A DNA stretch of 64,000 nt, taken from contig JAHFRQ010000003.1 of assembly GCA_023266215.1 (NCBI GenBank), positions 62,001-126,000 of the forward strand, in the 5' to 3' direction. This DNA comes from Gammaproteobacteria bacterium (GTDB lineage: Bacteria; Pseudomonadota; Gammaproteobacteria; Coxiellales; Coxiellaceae). Position numbers and translations under genes: made by a program. This document shows positions 41,306 through 50,112 of this stretch, one piece after another. The number at the start of each line of letters is the position of its first letter. The stretch's first letter is position 1. The notes beneath the pieces were generated by a model. That model ran no database searches, was not told the DNA's origin, and worked only from the letters and a program-made list of their open reading frames with translations.

Positions 41306-42814
41306 ATGCAATATCAAGCGTTAGCTCGACAATGGCGTCCGATCCGATTTGATCAAATTGTCGGACAAGATCATATTGTAAAAATTCTCAGCAATGCGTT
41401 AAATCACAATAAATTACACCACGCTTTTTTATTTACCGGCACCCATGGCGTTGGCAAAACCAGTTTTGCGCGCATTTTTGCAAAATGCTTAAATTGTGAA
41501 ACGGGAATCACTGCAACTCCTTGTGAAAAATGCTCTGCTTGTATCGAAATAAATGCCGGGCGATTCCCCGATTTATATGAAATCGACGCCGCTTCTCGCA
41601 CTAAAGTCGAAGACACGCGGGAATTACTCAGTAATATTCCCTACTCGCCAACCCAAGGCAGATTTAAAGTTTATTTAATCGACGAAGTTCACATGTTATC
41701 AGGTCACAGCTTTAATGCGCTGCTTAAAACATTAGAAGAGCCGCCAGAGCACGTGAAATTTTTATTGGCAACAACAGATCCGCAAAAATTACCCGCAACG
41801 GTTTTATCGCGTTGCTTGCAATTTCATTTATTAAAATTAACGGTTGAGCAAATTGAATCCCAGCTAACAACTATTTTAATCGCTGAAAAAATTAAATTTG
41901 AGCAATCCGCTTTAATATTATTGAGCATAGCTGCAGAAGGCAGTATGCGTGATGCATTAAGTTTATTGGATCAATGCATTGCTTATTGCAACAGTAATAT
42001 TACCGAAAAAGACACGATTATTATGCTGGGGCTCTCCAATAAAACCGAAATGCTTGAATTATTATCAGCGATTATTAACACTAATGCAGAAGCAGCTTTA
42101 TTAATCATAAAAAATTGGTCGAAAAACGGCGTTAACTTTGTGAGCGCCTTATTGCAATTAATTACTTTGCTGCATAAAATTACCGTTCAACAATTTGTAC
42201 CCAGCGCTTATATCGAGCACAAAAATGTAGCTGAAGCATTATCTCAAGAAGATGTTCAGTTGTATTATCAAATTGCTTTAATGGGACAGAAAGATTTACT
42301 ATTAGCGCCCACTGCACAAATGGGATTTGAAATGATTGTGTTGCGTATGATGGCTTTTATGCCAAAGGCACCCCAAATCGTTCAGAACCCGAGCGCACCA
42401 CACACCTTTCAGAACCCGAGCGCAAGCGAAGGGGAAAATAATTGGAACACCCTACTCCATCATCTTTCACTCACAGGACCTGCTTTATCTTTAGCGCAAC
42501 AGTGCAGCTTAAAATCAACATCAGAAAATACATATGAATTATCTTTGCATCCTCGATACAAAGCATTATTAAACCCGACTCAAAAACAAAAAATCGAAGC
42601 TGCATTAAATCAATACTTAAATAAAGCAATGAAATTAATGATTACAATTGAAGAAACGTCTGCTGAAACTCCCGCTACTTCAGCAAAACGTTTGCAAGAA
42701 GCAAAAACAGCGTCAGCGAAAATGGCTATTTCAACTGATCCTAGCGTACAGACGATTGTGAAAAATTTTGATGCGACTATTGTTGATAATAGCGTTGAAC
42801 CTTTAACTCATTAA
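41306..42814 (+). CDS. dnaX: DNA polymerase III subunits gamma/tau
   Basis: A 502-residue clamp-loader ATPase. Walker [15 protein letters not shown] (near 45), zinc cysteines CLNC...PCEKCSAC, Walker [13 protein letters not shown] box [12 protein letters not shown]. The tau-specific C-terminal part is short compared with the 643 residues of E. coli. Residues about 359-379 ([18 protein letters not shown]) are two copies of a dispersed repeat inserted in frame, just after domain III. No clear frameshift signal for gamma was identified. First of dnaX-ybaB-recR-ybaB. Confidence 0.93.
   Translation: MQYQALARQWRPIRFDQIVGQDHIVKILSNALNHNKLHHAFLFTGTHGVGKTSFARIFAKCLNCETGITATPCEKCSACIEINAGRFPDLYEIDAASRTKVEDTRELLSNIPYSPTQGRFKVYLIDEVHMLSGHSFNALLKTLEEPPEHVKFLLATTDPQKLPATVLSRCLQFHLLKLTVEQIESQLTTILIAEKIKFEQSALILLSIAAEGSMRDALSLLDQCIAYCNSNITEKDTIIMLGLSNKTEMLELLSAIINTNAEAALLIIKNWSKNGVNFVSALLQLITLLHKITVQQFVPSAYIEHKNVAEALSQEDVQLYYQIALMGQKDLLLAPTAQMGFEMIVLRMMAFMPKAPQIVQNPSAPHTFQNPSASEGENNWNTLLHHLSLTGPALSLAQQCSLKSTSENTYELSLHPRYKALLNPTQKQKIEAALNQYLNKAMKLMITIEETSAETPATSAKRLQEAKTASAKMAISTDPSVQTIVKNFDATIVDNSVEPLTH
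42380..42440. repeat. Dispersed repeat family 2, one partial and one full copy inside dnaX
   Basis: TTCAGAACCCGAGCGCA at 42381-42397 (partial) and TTTCAGAACCCGAGCGCAAG continuing to CGAAGGGGAAAATA at 42407-42440 (full). Both are in frame and encode QNPSA and [10 protein letters not shown]. Also seen at 19153 and 20311. Confidence 0.85.
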
Positions 42815-42837
42815 CCATTAACTCTCGGAGAAAATTT

Positions 42838-43221
42838 ATGTCAAACAATCCAGATGATTTACTATCTAATATTAAAAACAGCATTATGGATATGCAAAGT
42901 CAGATGAAAGATACTTATGAAAGTTTATCTGATATCAAAGTGTCTGGACAGTCTGCAGATGCTTCAGTCGTGATTACATTAACGGCGACTTACGGTTTTT
43001 CCGATATTGAATTCGGCGAAAAAGCATTGGTCGGCGGCGTAAAAGAATTTAAATTGCGCATCGCAGAAGCGTTTAAAAATGCCGTTGAAAAAGTGCAGCA
43101 AGCAACACAAGCGAAAACAATGGAATTATTGCAAGGCATGCAAATTCCAGAAGAAATTCGCAATATTTCTGCGTCGCAAGATCAGGGATTAATTGGCAAA
43201 GACGAAAAAGACAAAGAATAA
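42838..43221 (+). CDS. YbaB/EbfC-family nucleoid-associated protein, first copy
   Basis: A 127-residue protein with helix-strand-helix layout: a first helix ([22 protein letters not shown]), central strands ([28 protein letters not shown]) and a long C-terminal helix with [21 protein letters not shown]. This is the fold of YbaB, which binds DNA as a dimer. It occupies the normal YbaB place between dnaX and recR, but is less typical in sequence than the second copy at 43842. GGAG before the ATG; 3 nt to recR. Confidence 0.7.
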   Translation: MSNNPDDLLSNIKNSIMDMQSQMKDTYESLSDIKVSGQSADASVVITLTATYGFSDIEFGEKALVGGVKEFKLRIAEAFKNAVEKVQQATQAKTMELLQGMQIPEEIRNISASQDQGLIGKDEKDKE

Positions 43222-43224
43222 GCA

Positions 43225-43821
43225 ATGTTCAGTCCTTTAACCAAGCAATTAATCGAAGCGTTGCGCAAATTACCGGGCGTTGGCCCCAAATCTGCGCAGC
43301 GCCTAGCGTGTCAATTGTTAACGGATAAGGGTAAAGAAAAGGCATTCGTATTAGCCGCAGCATTAGATCAAGCGGCGAAATCAGTGGGTTTATGCAAGCA
43401 ATGCCGCCATTTTACAGAGCATATGCTTTGCTCGCTTTGTGACAATCCTAAGCGTGATCAAAGCTTATTGTGCATCGTTGAGAATCCAGCTGATGTGATA
43501 GCGCTTGAAGACGCACATGCTTTTAATGGGCTTTATTTTGTTTTACATGGACATTTATCGCCAATTGATGGTATAACGCCTACTGACTTAGGTATTACTT
43601 TTTTATTATCTCGGATCAATCAAGGGATAATTAAAGAAGTTATTTTAGCGACCAATCCAACGGTTGAAGGTCGTGCAACCGCGCAGTATTTAGCGGCACA
43701 AATTGATGTTACTAAAATCATTTGTACGCGTATCGCGCATGGTGTGCCAATGGGTGGTGAGCTTGAATATTTAGATGGCAGCACATTGTCACATGCTTTT
43801 TATTCTAGACTGCCGGTGTAA
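43225..43821 (+). CDS. recR: Recombination protein RecR
   Basis: A 198-residue RecFOR component. N-terminal helix-hairpin-helix (LRKLPGVGPKSAQRLACQLL), zinc finger CKQCRHFTEHMLCSLC, and Toprim domain (LLCIVENPADVIALE, then ATNPTVEGRATAQYL). It loads RecA at gapped DNA. Lies between the two YbaB-family genes. Confidence 0.96.
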   Translation: MFSPLTKQLIEALRKLPGVGPKSAQRLACQLLTDKGKEKAFVLAAALDQAAKSVGLCKQCRHFTEHMLCSLCDNPKRDQSLLCIVENPADVIALEDAHAFNGLYFVLHGHLSPIDGITPTDLGITFLLSRINQGIIKEVILATNPTVEGRATAQYLAAQIDVTKIICTRIAHGVPMGGELEYLDGSTLSHAFYSRLPV

Positions 43822-43841
43822 TATTAATTAAAGAGGTCAAT

Positions 43842-44180
43842 ATGAATTTTGGAAACTTGGGTAACTTGGGCGCATTAATGAAAAATGCCGGTAAAATAGA
43901 ATCAATGATGAAAGAAGCGCAGCAAAAACTCGCGATGATCACCGTGATTGGCGAATCAGGCGCAGGCGCTGTTAAAATCACCATGAACGCGCAGCATTTT
44001 GTAAAACAAATTCACATCGATGATGATATTTTAAAAGAAGGAAAATTAATTCTAGAAGAATTAATTACTGCGGCTATTAACGACGCGACACAAAAAATCG
44101 AAAAAGAAAAAGAAAAGCTCATGAGCTCGCAAAGCATGATTAACGATATTATCAACGGCGTGAAGGAAGAAGAAAAATAA
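43842..44180 (+). CDS. ybaB: YbaB/EbfC-family nucleoid-associated protein, second copy
   Basis: A 112-residue protein that matches YbaB well: GALMKNAGKIESMMKEAQQKL at the start, GESGAGAVKITMNAQHFVKQ IHIDDDI in the strands, then a long helix (EELITAAINDATQKIEKEKE). Compared with the copy before recR, this one has the more usual GGxVK-type core. Having both around recR suggests a duplication with divergence. RBS AGAGG before the ATG. A REP-like terminator follows. Confidence 0.85.
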   Translation: MNFGNLGNLGALMKNAGKIESMMKEAQQKLAMITVIGESGAGAVKITMNAQHFVKQIHIDDDILKEGKLILEELITAAINDATQKIEKEKEKLMSSQSMINDIINGVKEEEK

Positions 44181-44218
44181 GTAATTATTCAGCCCCTCAC
44201 AGCAATTAACTAGAAAGT

Positions 44219-44270
44219 CCCCTCTCCTGCAAGCGCTTTTTGCGCAGCGGGAGAGGGACAGGGTGAGGGT
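44219..44270. repeat. REP-like palindromic repeat, copy 4, long-loop variant
   Basis: CCCTCTCC pairs with GGGAGAGGG across a loop with its own hairpin (GCGC-TTTTT-GCGC), then ACAGGGTGAGGGT and a T-run. It lies between convergent ybaB and deaD and probably terminates both. Confidence 0.8.
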
Positions 44271-44281
44271 TTTTTTAAATA

Positions 44282-45835
44282 TTAAGCATTTTCGCCCGAC
44301 GATCTATTTCTCGACGGCCTTGTGCGACTTTGAAACCCAGAACGTTCGCGATCACCGCTGCGTTCAGGTCTTGGGCCACGCTCAGCTCTTTCGCCGCGAT
44401 CATTTGATTTACGCGGACCTTTTGGATCCCATTTTTTCTTATTGCGATCACCAAATTCGCGTCGTTTAAAATCGCGACGAGGTGGACGGGAATCTCTATC
44501 GCTGCCTCTGTCGCCAGATCTGATTTCTTCCGTTGGCAATGGCGCATTTTGTTGTGATAAATGCAATAACGCTGCTGCGATATCTTTAATATCGGCATTT
44601 GTTTCCGCAATAATTTTATCAATTGTTTGTTTGTGCATAGCCAAGTGTTTGCTTTTTTCAATTATTCCAGTAATTTTTTCAGATAATTGCTTACTACGTT
44701 TTTCTTGCATCACTTCAATTGAAGGTGGTTCAATTTTTTGAATGGTTTTATTGGTCGCGCGCTCAATATCACGCAACAAGCCAAATTCACGCGGTGTAAT
44801 AAATAACAATGCCGTGCCTTTGCGCCCCGCTCTGCCGGTTCTGCCGATGCGATGCACATAGGATTCTGTATCATAAGGCGCATCAAAATTAATGACATGC
44901 GTAATGCGATCAACGTCTAATCCGCGCGCCGCAACATCCGTTGCAACAACGATATCTAACGCGCCGCTTTTAATTTTTCCAACGACTTTTTCACGCGCAT
45001 TTTGATTCATATCACCATTTAAAGCAGCGGCAGTGTAGCCACGCGCTTGTAATTTTTCAGCCAATTCTGCTGAAAATGTTTTGGTGCGTGAAAAAATAAT
45101 CACGCCTTCCGTATCTTCTACTTCTAAATAGCGCGTTAAGGCTTCTAATTTTTGTTCGCGTGAAACACAAATAAAATATTGTGTAATCGCATCAACATGC
45201 CCTTCTTTATTTCTAATTTGAATTTTTTTAGGGGACTTCATGTATTTATTAGCGACATTTTGAATAGACTGCGGCAGCGTTGCTGAAAATAAAGCAACTT
45301 GATGCTTACCTGGAATTTGATCCAAAATCCATTCGATATCCGCAACAAATCCCATGTTGAGCATTTCATCGCCTTCATCTAATACAATGGTTTTTAATGC
45401 ATCGAGTTTTAAGGTACCGCGACGCAAGTGATCCATCACGCGACCCGGTGTTCCCACAACAACGTGTGAACCACGGCTTAATGCGCGTAATTGCGTGCGA
45501 AAATCTTGTCCGCCATAGATAGGTGCAACGTGAAAGCCCTTTAAATGCTTTGCGTAGCTTTGAAAAGCCTCGGCCACTTGAATTGCTAATTCACGCGTAG
45601 GCGCCAAAATAAGCGCTTGTGTTTTATTAGACTTAACATCGATATGCGACAAAATGGGTAGCGCAAATGCAGCAGTCTTACCAGTGCCTGTTTGAGCTTG
45701 TGCTAATAGGTCATCACCTGCTAATAAAACAGGGATCGCCTGTTCTTGAACCGGCGTTGGTTGTTCATAGCCCAAATCAGTCAATGCAGTTAATAGCTCA
45801 CCAGTTAAACCTAAGTCTTTGAATAGAATAGTCAT
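44282..45835 (-). CDS. deaD: DEAD-box RNA helicase (DeaD/CsdA-like)
   Basis: A 517-residue helicase: Q motif (FKDLGL...YEQPTPVQEQAI), AQTGTGKTAAF, PTRELAIQV, motif II VLDEGDEML (DEGD instead of the usual DEAD), SAT, then the second RecA domain (IIFSRTKTFSAELAE, DVAARGLDVDRITHV, HRIGRTGRAG). The C-terminal 90 residues are Arg/Gly/Asp-rich and would bind RNA. It helps ribosome assembly and mRNA turnover, especially in the cold. The ATG at 45835 follows GAGGAAA. The DEGD variation is unusual but keeps the acidic pair. Confidence 0.92.
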   Translation of the reverse strand: MTILFKDLGLTGELLTALTDLGYEQPTPVQEQAIPVLLAGDDLLAQAQTGTGKTAAFALPILSHIDVKSNKTQALILAPTRELAIQVAEAFQSYAKHLKGFHVAPIYGGQDFRTQLRALSRGSHVVVGTPGRVMDHLRRGTLKLDALKTIVLDEGDEMLNMGFVADIEWILDQIPGKHQVALFSATLPQSIQNVANKYMKSPKKIQIRNKEGHVDAITQYFICVSREQKLEALTRYLEVEDTEGVIIFSRTKTFSAELAEKLQARGYTAAALNGDMNQNAREKVVGKIKSGALDIVVATDVAARGLDVDRITHVINFDAPYDTESYVHRIGRTGRAGRKGTALLFITPREFGLLRDIERATNKTIQKIEPPSIEVMQEKRSKQLSEKITGIIEKSKHLAMHKQTIDKIIAETNADIKDIAAALLHLSQQNAPLPTEEIRSGDRGSDRDSRPPRRDFKRREFGDRNKKKWDPKGPRKSNDRGERAERGPRPERSGDRERSGFQSRTRPSRNRSSGENA

Positions 45836-45916
45836 TTTTATTTTTCCTCGCACTGAAAGAACGAGGTCTTCTGGCGCGTCATGGGTAAAAGTTTAGAACG
45901 GGCGTCAGTGTAACAC

Positions 45917-46984
45917 CTAATCGTGAGTTGGCCAAGCTCTGAGCACCACATCTCCAACAGTTGCAAGCGGAATAGCGAAGAAAACACCCCAGAAGCCCCA
46001 GATTCCGCCAAAAACTAAGACGGCGAGAATAATAACAATAGGATGCAGATCCATGGTTTCAGAAAAGAGCAACGGAACAAGAATATTGGCATCAATCGCA
46101 ATAATCGCGCCATAAGCAATTAATAAATAAAGCAGATGCGCTGAAATGCCCCACTGCATTAACGCAACAGCGCAAACAGGAACAGTAATAATCACCGCGC
46201 CAATATACGGAATAATCACGGATAAACCGACGAGCACGCCTAATAATATGGCATAAGGCATTCCTAAAATGGCAAATACGAGCGATGTCACAACGCTAAT
46301 TAAAATAATTTCAATCACGCGGCCACGCACATAGCAGCCGATTTTTTTATTAATTTCAAGACCGACTGTTGTGACTAAGCTGCGATGCTTGGGTAAAAAT
46401 TGTTGAAACCAGCGAAAAATAACATCACTGTCTTTTAAAAAAAAGAATAATAATAACGGCACCAAAATAAAATATAAAACAAGGGTAATAATCCCAGGGA
46501 TTAAAGACCAGGAATATTTTAAAGCAGCCTGCCCCACATGCGATGCTTGCTGCTGCAAAAAAGCAATGCTTTGCTGCAAATTAGTATCAGAAAAAATCGT
46601 TGGGTATTTTAGAAAAAAACCGTGCAGCCAAGTTTGCGTATGCGAAAATGCCGTCGGAAATTCGATCATTAAATTTTGCAACTGACGCAGCATAATAGGT
46701 AAAAGAAAAAACAATCCAAATCCAACCAATCCAATAAAAACAATAAATACAATTGAAACCGCTAACATATGCGCAAATCGCAAGCGCTCTAACATGCGAA
46801 CTGCCGCCAATAATAAATAGGTTAATACAATGCTGATAATCACTGGTAGAAAAAAGTGCCCAAAAAATTCTAGAAATATAAATAAAAAAACAACGGTGAA
46901 AAACAAGCCGACAGCCGCAGGATCAGAAAAATTGCGACGAAACCAACTGGATATGGAAACCAATAAGGGGTTGTAATGTTTCAT
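45917..46984 (-). CDS. AI-2E (PerM)-family membrane transporter
   Basis: A 355-residue protein with seven to eight membrane helices and a long central loop (residues about 100-150). FLPVIISIVLTYLLLAAVRM, PLLLFFFLKDSDVIFRWF, GRVIEIILISVVTSLVFAIL and the LGVLVGLSVIIPYIGAVI motif are hallmarks of the AI-2E/PerM family. Members export small solutes or exchange ions; the substrate is not predictable. It is monocistronic. Confidence 0.85.
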   Translation of the reverse strand: MKHYNPLLVSISSWFRRNFSDPAAVGLFFTVVFLFIFLEFFGHFFLPVIISIVLTYLLLAAVRMLERLRFAHMLAVSIVFIVFIGLVGFGLFFLLPIMLRQLQNLMIEFPTAFSHTQTWLHGFFLKYPTIFSDTNLQQSIAFLQQQASHVGQAALKYSWSLIPGIITLVLYFILVPLLLFFFLKDSDVIFRWFQQFLPKHRSLVTTVGLEINKKIGCYVRGRVIEIILISVVTSLVFAILGMPYAILLGVLVGLSVIIPYIGAVIITVPVCAVALMQWGISAHLLYLLIAYGAIIAIDANILVPLLFSETMDLHPIVIILAVLVFGGIWGFWGVFFAIPLATVGDVVLRAWPTHD

Positions 46985-47006
46985 GTTAAGACGTCCGTTT
47001 CGGGTG

Positions 47007-48359
47007 TTAAACCTTAGTATACCGTACTTTTTTTATCCACCGATAATAAATAATCACAGCGCCGATGAGAAGACCGATATTACCCCCGATTCGAAAGCCG
47101 ATCACACCCCAGTCAAGCGTAAATCCCATTAAATATCCGAGTGGCAAGACCATTATCCACATTACTGCCAATCCTAGTCGCATGGCAAATTGGGTATCAA
47201 ATAATCCGCGCAATAAGCCTGTTACAATATCGCGCACAGCAGAAAATACCAAAGTAATTGACAATAAAACAAATAGCCAGTGCGCTAATTGTAAAATGTG
47301 AAGATTGCGCAGGTCATGAATATTTATATAAAACGAAGCAAAAAAATTCGGGAATACACTTAGAGCAATACCCAATATAATAATAATACTGAGCGAAAAT
47401 AATAGACTCGAATTGCCAATTGAAATAAGCTGATTGTGTTCATTGGCGCCAATTGCATGCCCCACTAAAATTCCCGCGGCTTCTGACATTGCAAAAATCG
47501 GCACGATAATTAGAAATAACCATTGCTGTGTAATTTGCGTAGCTGCCAACTCATTTACGCCAAGCCAACCGATCATCATGGCAATCACAAAAAAAGCCAA
47601 TAATTCACCGCCAAATTGCACGCTCATAGGCCAGCCTATGTTGAAAATTTGTTTTAAATAAATTAAATTTTTATGCGAATGTTTTTTGAATAATTGATAT
47701 TGATCAAAATCTGTTGAAAAAAAGCAAATAGCCAGCATCACAAGAAAGCCTAGCGTTGATTGGATTGCGAATGCATAAGCTAATCCTGCTATGCCGCATT
47801 CAGGAAATCCGCATTTTCCAAAAATTAACACATAAGATAGCGGCACAATCAATAACAGCATTAAAAAATTAATCATAATCACTAAACGCTGCTTTAATAT
47901 GCCGTAACAAAATTGCTGAAGACAGGCTTGCAGCATAATAGAAGTCGCGCCCCACATCGCAGCGTGCGCATAAATTTTAACGTAATGCACCATGATGGGT
48001 TTTTGATGGAATAAATAAACAATATCGGGTGCAAACCAAAATAATAGTAATAACGGAATGCTCAGCAATAAAGAAAGCAAGGCGCCCTGCTGCACAATCA
48101 TGCCGATTTCAGCATATTTTTTAGCGCCAAAAGATTGGCTGACCACCATGCTCATTGAAAACACAATAGAAATAAAAATAAGCCAGATCGTTGACATAGT
48201 CGCGTTAATTAATGCGCTGGCGGCTAAAACTGTTTTGCCCAAATGCGCGACCATCATCATGCCAAAAAAGCCGCTTAACATTTGCAAAAATCGAGAACCC
48301 GCCATCGGTAATGATAAATTAATTACTTTTTTGATTTGATGCAGTGAAATTTTTTGCAT
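47007..48359 (-). CDS. MATE-family multidrug efflux transporter
   Basis: A 450-residue protein with 12 membrane helices, in two halves of six. LSLPMAGSRFLQMLSGFFGM and NIGWPMSVQFGGELLAFFVI are the corresponding starts of the halves; VSQSFGAKKYAEIG and VGHAIGANEHNQL are the characteristic loop motifs. It would exchange Na+ or H+ for cationic compounds. It starts one base after the AbiEii-type gene, so the pair and the transporter are probably on one transcript. Confidence 0.88.
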   Translation of the reverse strand: MQKISLHQIKKVINLSLPMAGSRFLQMLSGFFGMMMVAHLGKTVLAASALINATMSTIWLIFISIVFSMSMVVSQSFGAKKYAEIGMIVQQGALLSLLLSIPLLLLFWFAPDIVYLFHQKPIMVHYVKIYAHAAMWGATSIMLQACLQQFCYGILKQRLVIMINFLMLLLIVPLSYVLIFGKCGFPECGIAGLAYAFAIQSTLGFLVMLAICFFSTDFDQYQLFKKHSHKNLIYLKQIFNIGWPMSVQFGGELLAFFVIAMMIGWLGVNELAATQITQQWLFLIIVPIFAMSEAAGILVGHAIGANEHNQLISIGNSSLLFSLSIIIILGIALSVFPNFFASFYINIHDLRNLHILQLAHWLFVLLSITLVFSAVRDIVTGLLRGLFDTQFAMRLGLAVMWIMVLPLGYLMGFTLDWGVIGFRIGGNIGLLIGAVIIYYRWIKKVRYTKV

Positions 48360-48360
48360 G

Positions 48361-49389
48361 TTATGATTTTAAGCGATTAAGCATATTTTCAAGCTCAGTC
48401 AAGTTTTTTAAAATATCAGAAAAAAGTATAGGTTCGCCAAAAAACATTTCCGACATAGCGTTATAGTCATTTTCTATTTTTCCCAGTAAAAATTCACTCG
48501 GAATTATTTTTAAACTACCGGGTTTTGCTGTTTCATAGGATGCTTGCGCACTTTTAAAGTAAATTGACTTATGCTGCGCAACGGATGTTAACAAGTCAAT
48601 ATTATTCGATGCGGTTTTTGCAACATCTGAATTTGCAAGTTTATAGACATCGTAATAATGGCGGGCCATGCGGTCCTGCAGTGCTTTTTCATTATCTTGA
48701 TTTGCCAGCATATGCAATAAAGTAATTTTTTCCCAAAATGTTCTCTCAGGTGCTAGCGCATTGACCCAAACATTATTTTTTGAAAACACATTTTCAAAAG
48801 CGCTTTCAGCATAGGTTGAAATATTTACTTTTACGGATGGATTAAGCTCACCTCGACATCCAAACTCAAGTAATATCTTTGGCTTAACATATGAGTCATC
48901 TGGATATATGGACAATTGCAGTGACCGCGGATATTCAAAAATAATTTTTTGTTGATCTTCGTTGTCAACAATAATTTTCCAATCGGGATAATTTAATTGG
49001 ACAGCAATTTTTTGAGACAGTTCTTTTGAAATTTTTCTTACGTGCAAATTCGCCGCGTCTGTTAATTCTTCAAAATACCGCTTTCTTTTTTTGCTGCCAA
49101 GCTCAGACACGGTTTCTAAACTTTCATTAAAGCCGAGAAGATGCCTAGAAATAGTAATGTCACAATCCTCTGAAAATCTTTCAATGAGCCCAAAGCATTT
49201 TGATAAAGAAGTGCCGCCTTTAAAAACATGGTTTTCAAAAAAGCTTTCCTCGGAAAATAATAAATTGAGCAAATACACAACCCAGAAATCCTTTTCGATA
49301 ATGCTGGGTTGTGAAATTCCCATTTTAAAAGCAGTTTGTAAAAAGACTTCCCTGAGATCGTCTTTTGGAAGCCCCAATATTTTTTGCAT
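48361..49389 (-). CDS. AbiEii/AbiGii-type nucleotidyltransferase toxin
   Basis: A 342-residue protein. IIEKDFWVVYLLNLLF then VFKGGTSLSKCFGLIERFSEDCDITI contain the nucleotidyltransferase motifs GG-T/S (Gly58-Ser61) and DxD (Asp75, Asp77) of the AbiEii/type IV toxin family. LAPERTFWEKITLLHMLANQ and RMARHYYDVYKLAN further support this. Characterised members add nucleotides to tRNA or bind GTP and stall growth. The partner gene lies 15 nt upstream. Length is somewhat over 300 residues, normal for the family. Confidence 0.85.
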   Translation of the reverse strand: MQKILGLPKDDLREVFLQTAFKMGISQPSIIEKDFWVVYLLNLLFSEESFFENHVFKGGTSLSKCFGLIERFSEDCDITISRHLLGFNESLETVSELGSKKRKRYFEELTDAANLHVRKISKELSQKIAVQLNYPDWKIIVDNEDQQKIIFEYPRSLQLSIYPDDSYVKPKILLEFGCRGELNPSVKVNISTYAESAFENVFSKNNVWVNALAPERTFWEKITLLHMLANQDNEKALQDRMARHYYDVYKLANSDVAKTASNNIDLLTSVAQHKSIYFKSAQASYETAKPGSLKIIPSEFLLGKIENDYNAMSEMFFGEPILFSDILKNLTELENMLNRLKS

Positions 49390-49404
49390 TAAAATCTCTT
49401 TGTT

Positions 49405-50004
49405 TTAATTTTCCAGTAGCTTGTCGATAACAGGTTTCGTCCAGCCGGGTGCAAATCGTGCGATGTTTTTCAATGCCTGCTTGTCATGCTTATTTAGTTG
49501 TCGTGATAATTTTTCAATCAAATAATCATTTAGCTTGTCTTTTCCCAAGCACCGAATCGCTTGCAAAACACTTCCTGCTTTGGAGCCTGCGCCAGCCATT
49601 ACTTTCGAGCTTGCGTGCTTTAAAGTCAATACCGTATTTCCAATATAAATATCTTTTGATTGGCCGTCGGTTAAATAAATGGTTTTCGCTGGCACCTGTG
49701 TTGATAGCCCGAGAAGATACAATGCTTTTGAACCTGTTATTTGCATATGACTACACGTATCTTTTGCAATTGTTTTCGCAATATCGTCCATTGAGGGATA
49801 TAAATCACCTAAAAGGTGATGTTTTTTTGGATAGTCATACAAGCCTCGCGACAATCTGCGAATGCCTTTTTTTGCGGCGAGGCGCGATAATGCTGAATCA
49901 ACTGTGCTGCGCGACCCAAGATCAACGAAATCCTTTGGCGTGAAAATAAATCCGCGACCGCTGTGACGCACGATAGACATTATTTTTTGAGTTATTTTTT
50001 TCAT
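49405..50004 (-). CDS. AbiEi/DUF6088-type antitoxin
   Basis: A 199-residue protein. The N-terminus (GRGFIFTPKDFVDLGSRSTVDSALSRLAAKKGIRRLSRGLYDY) is a winged helix of the type found in AbiEi and DUF6088 antitoxins, and TGSKALYLLGLSTQVPAKTIYLTDG is the following conserved core. It should repress its promoter and neutralise the nucleotidyltransferase encoded downstream. No ribosome site stands out before the ATG at 50004. Confidence 0.8.
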   Translation of the reverse strand: MKKITQKIMSIVRHSGRGFIFTPKDFVDLGSRSTVDSALSRLAAKKGIRRLSRGLYDYPKKHHLLGDLYPSMDDIAKTIAKDTCSHMQITGSKALYLLGLSTQVPAKTIYLTDGQSKDIYIGNTVLTLKHASSKVMAGAGSKAGSVLQAIRCLGKDKLNDYLIEKLSRQLNKHDKQALKNIARFAPGWTKPVIDKLLEN

Positions 50005-50038
50005 ATATTTGCAATAAAAACACTGTATATTTCTTGCA

Positions 50039-50067
50039 ATTATAAGTCAAAAAATGATCAAAGTCAA
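50039..50067 (-). promoter_or_regulatory. Promoter of the AbiE-type operon
   Basis: Minus-strand TTGACT (complement of 50062-50067), 17 bp, TATAAT (complement of 50039-50044). ATTGCAA occurs twice in the short leader between this promoter and the ATG at 50004 and may be an autoregulation site. Confidence 0.6.
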
Positions 50068-50112
50068 ATGATATCAGCCTAGAAAAATTAATAAAAACAT
50101 GGAGTTATAGAT

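Noticed and set aside
44275-44661. Overlapping frame in the 3' part of deaD
   Set aside because: Arises from the Arg/Gly-rich deaD tail in another frame; the deaD frame has clear helicase homology.
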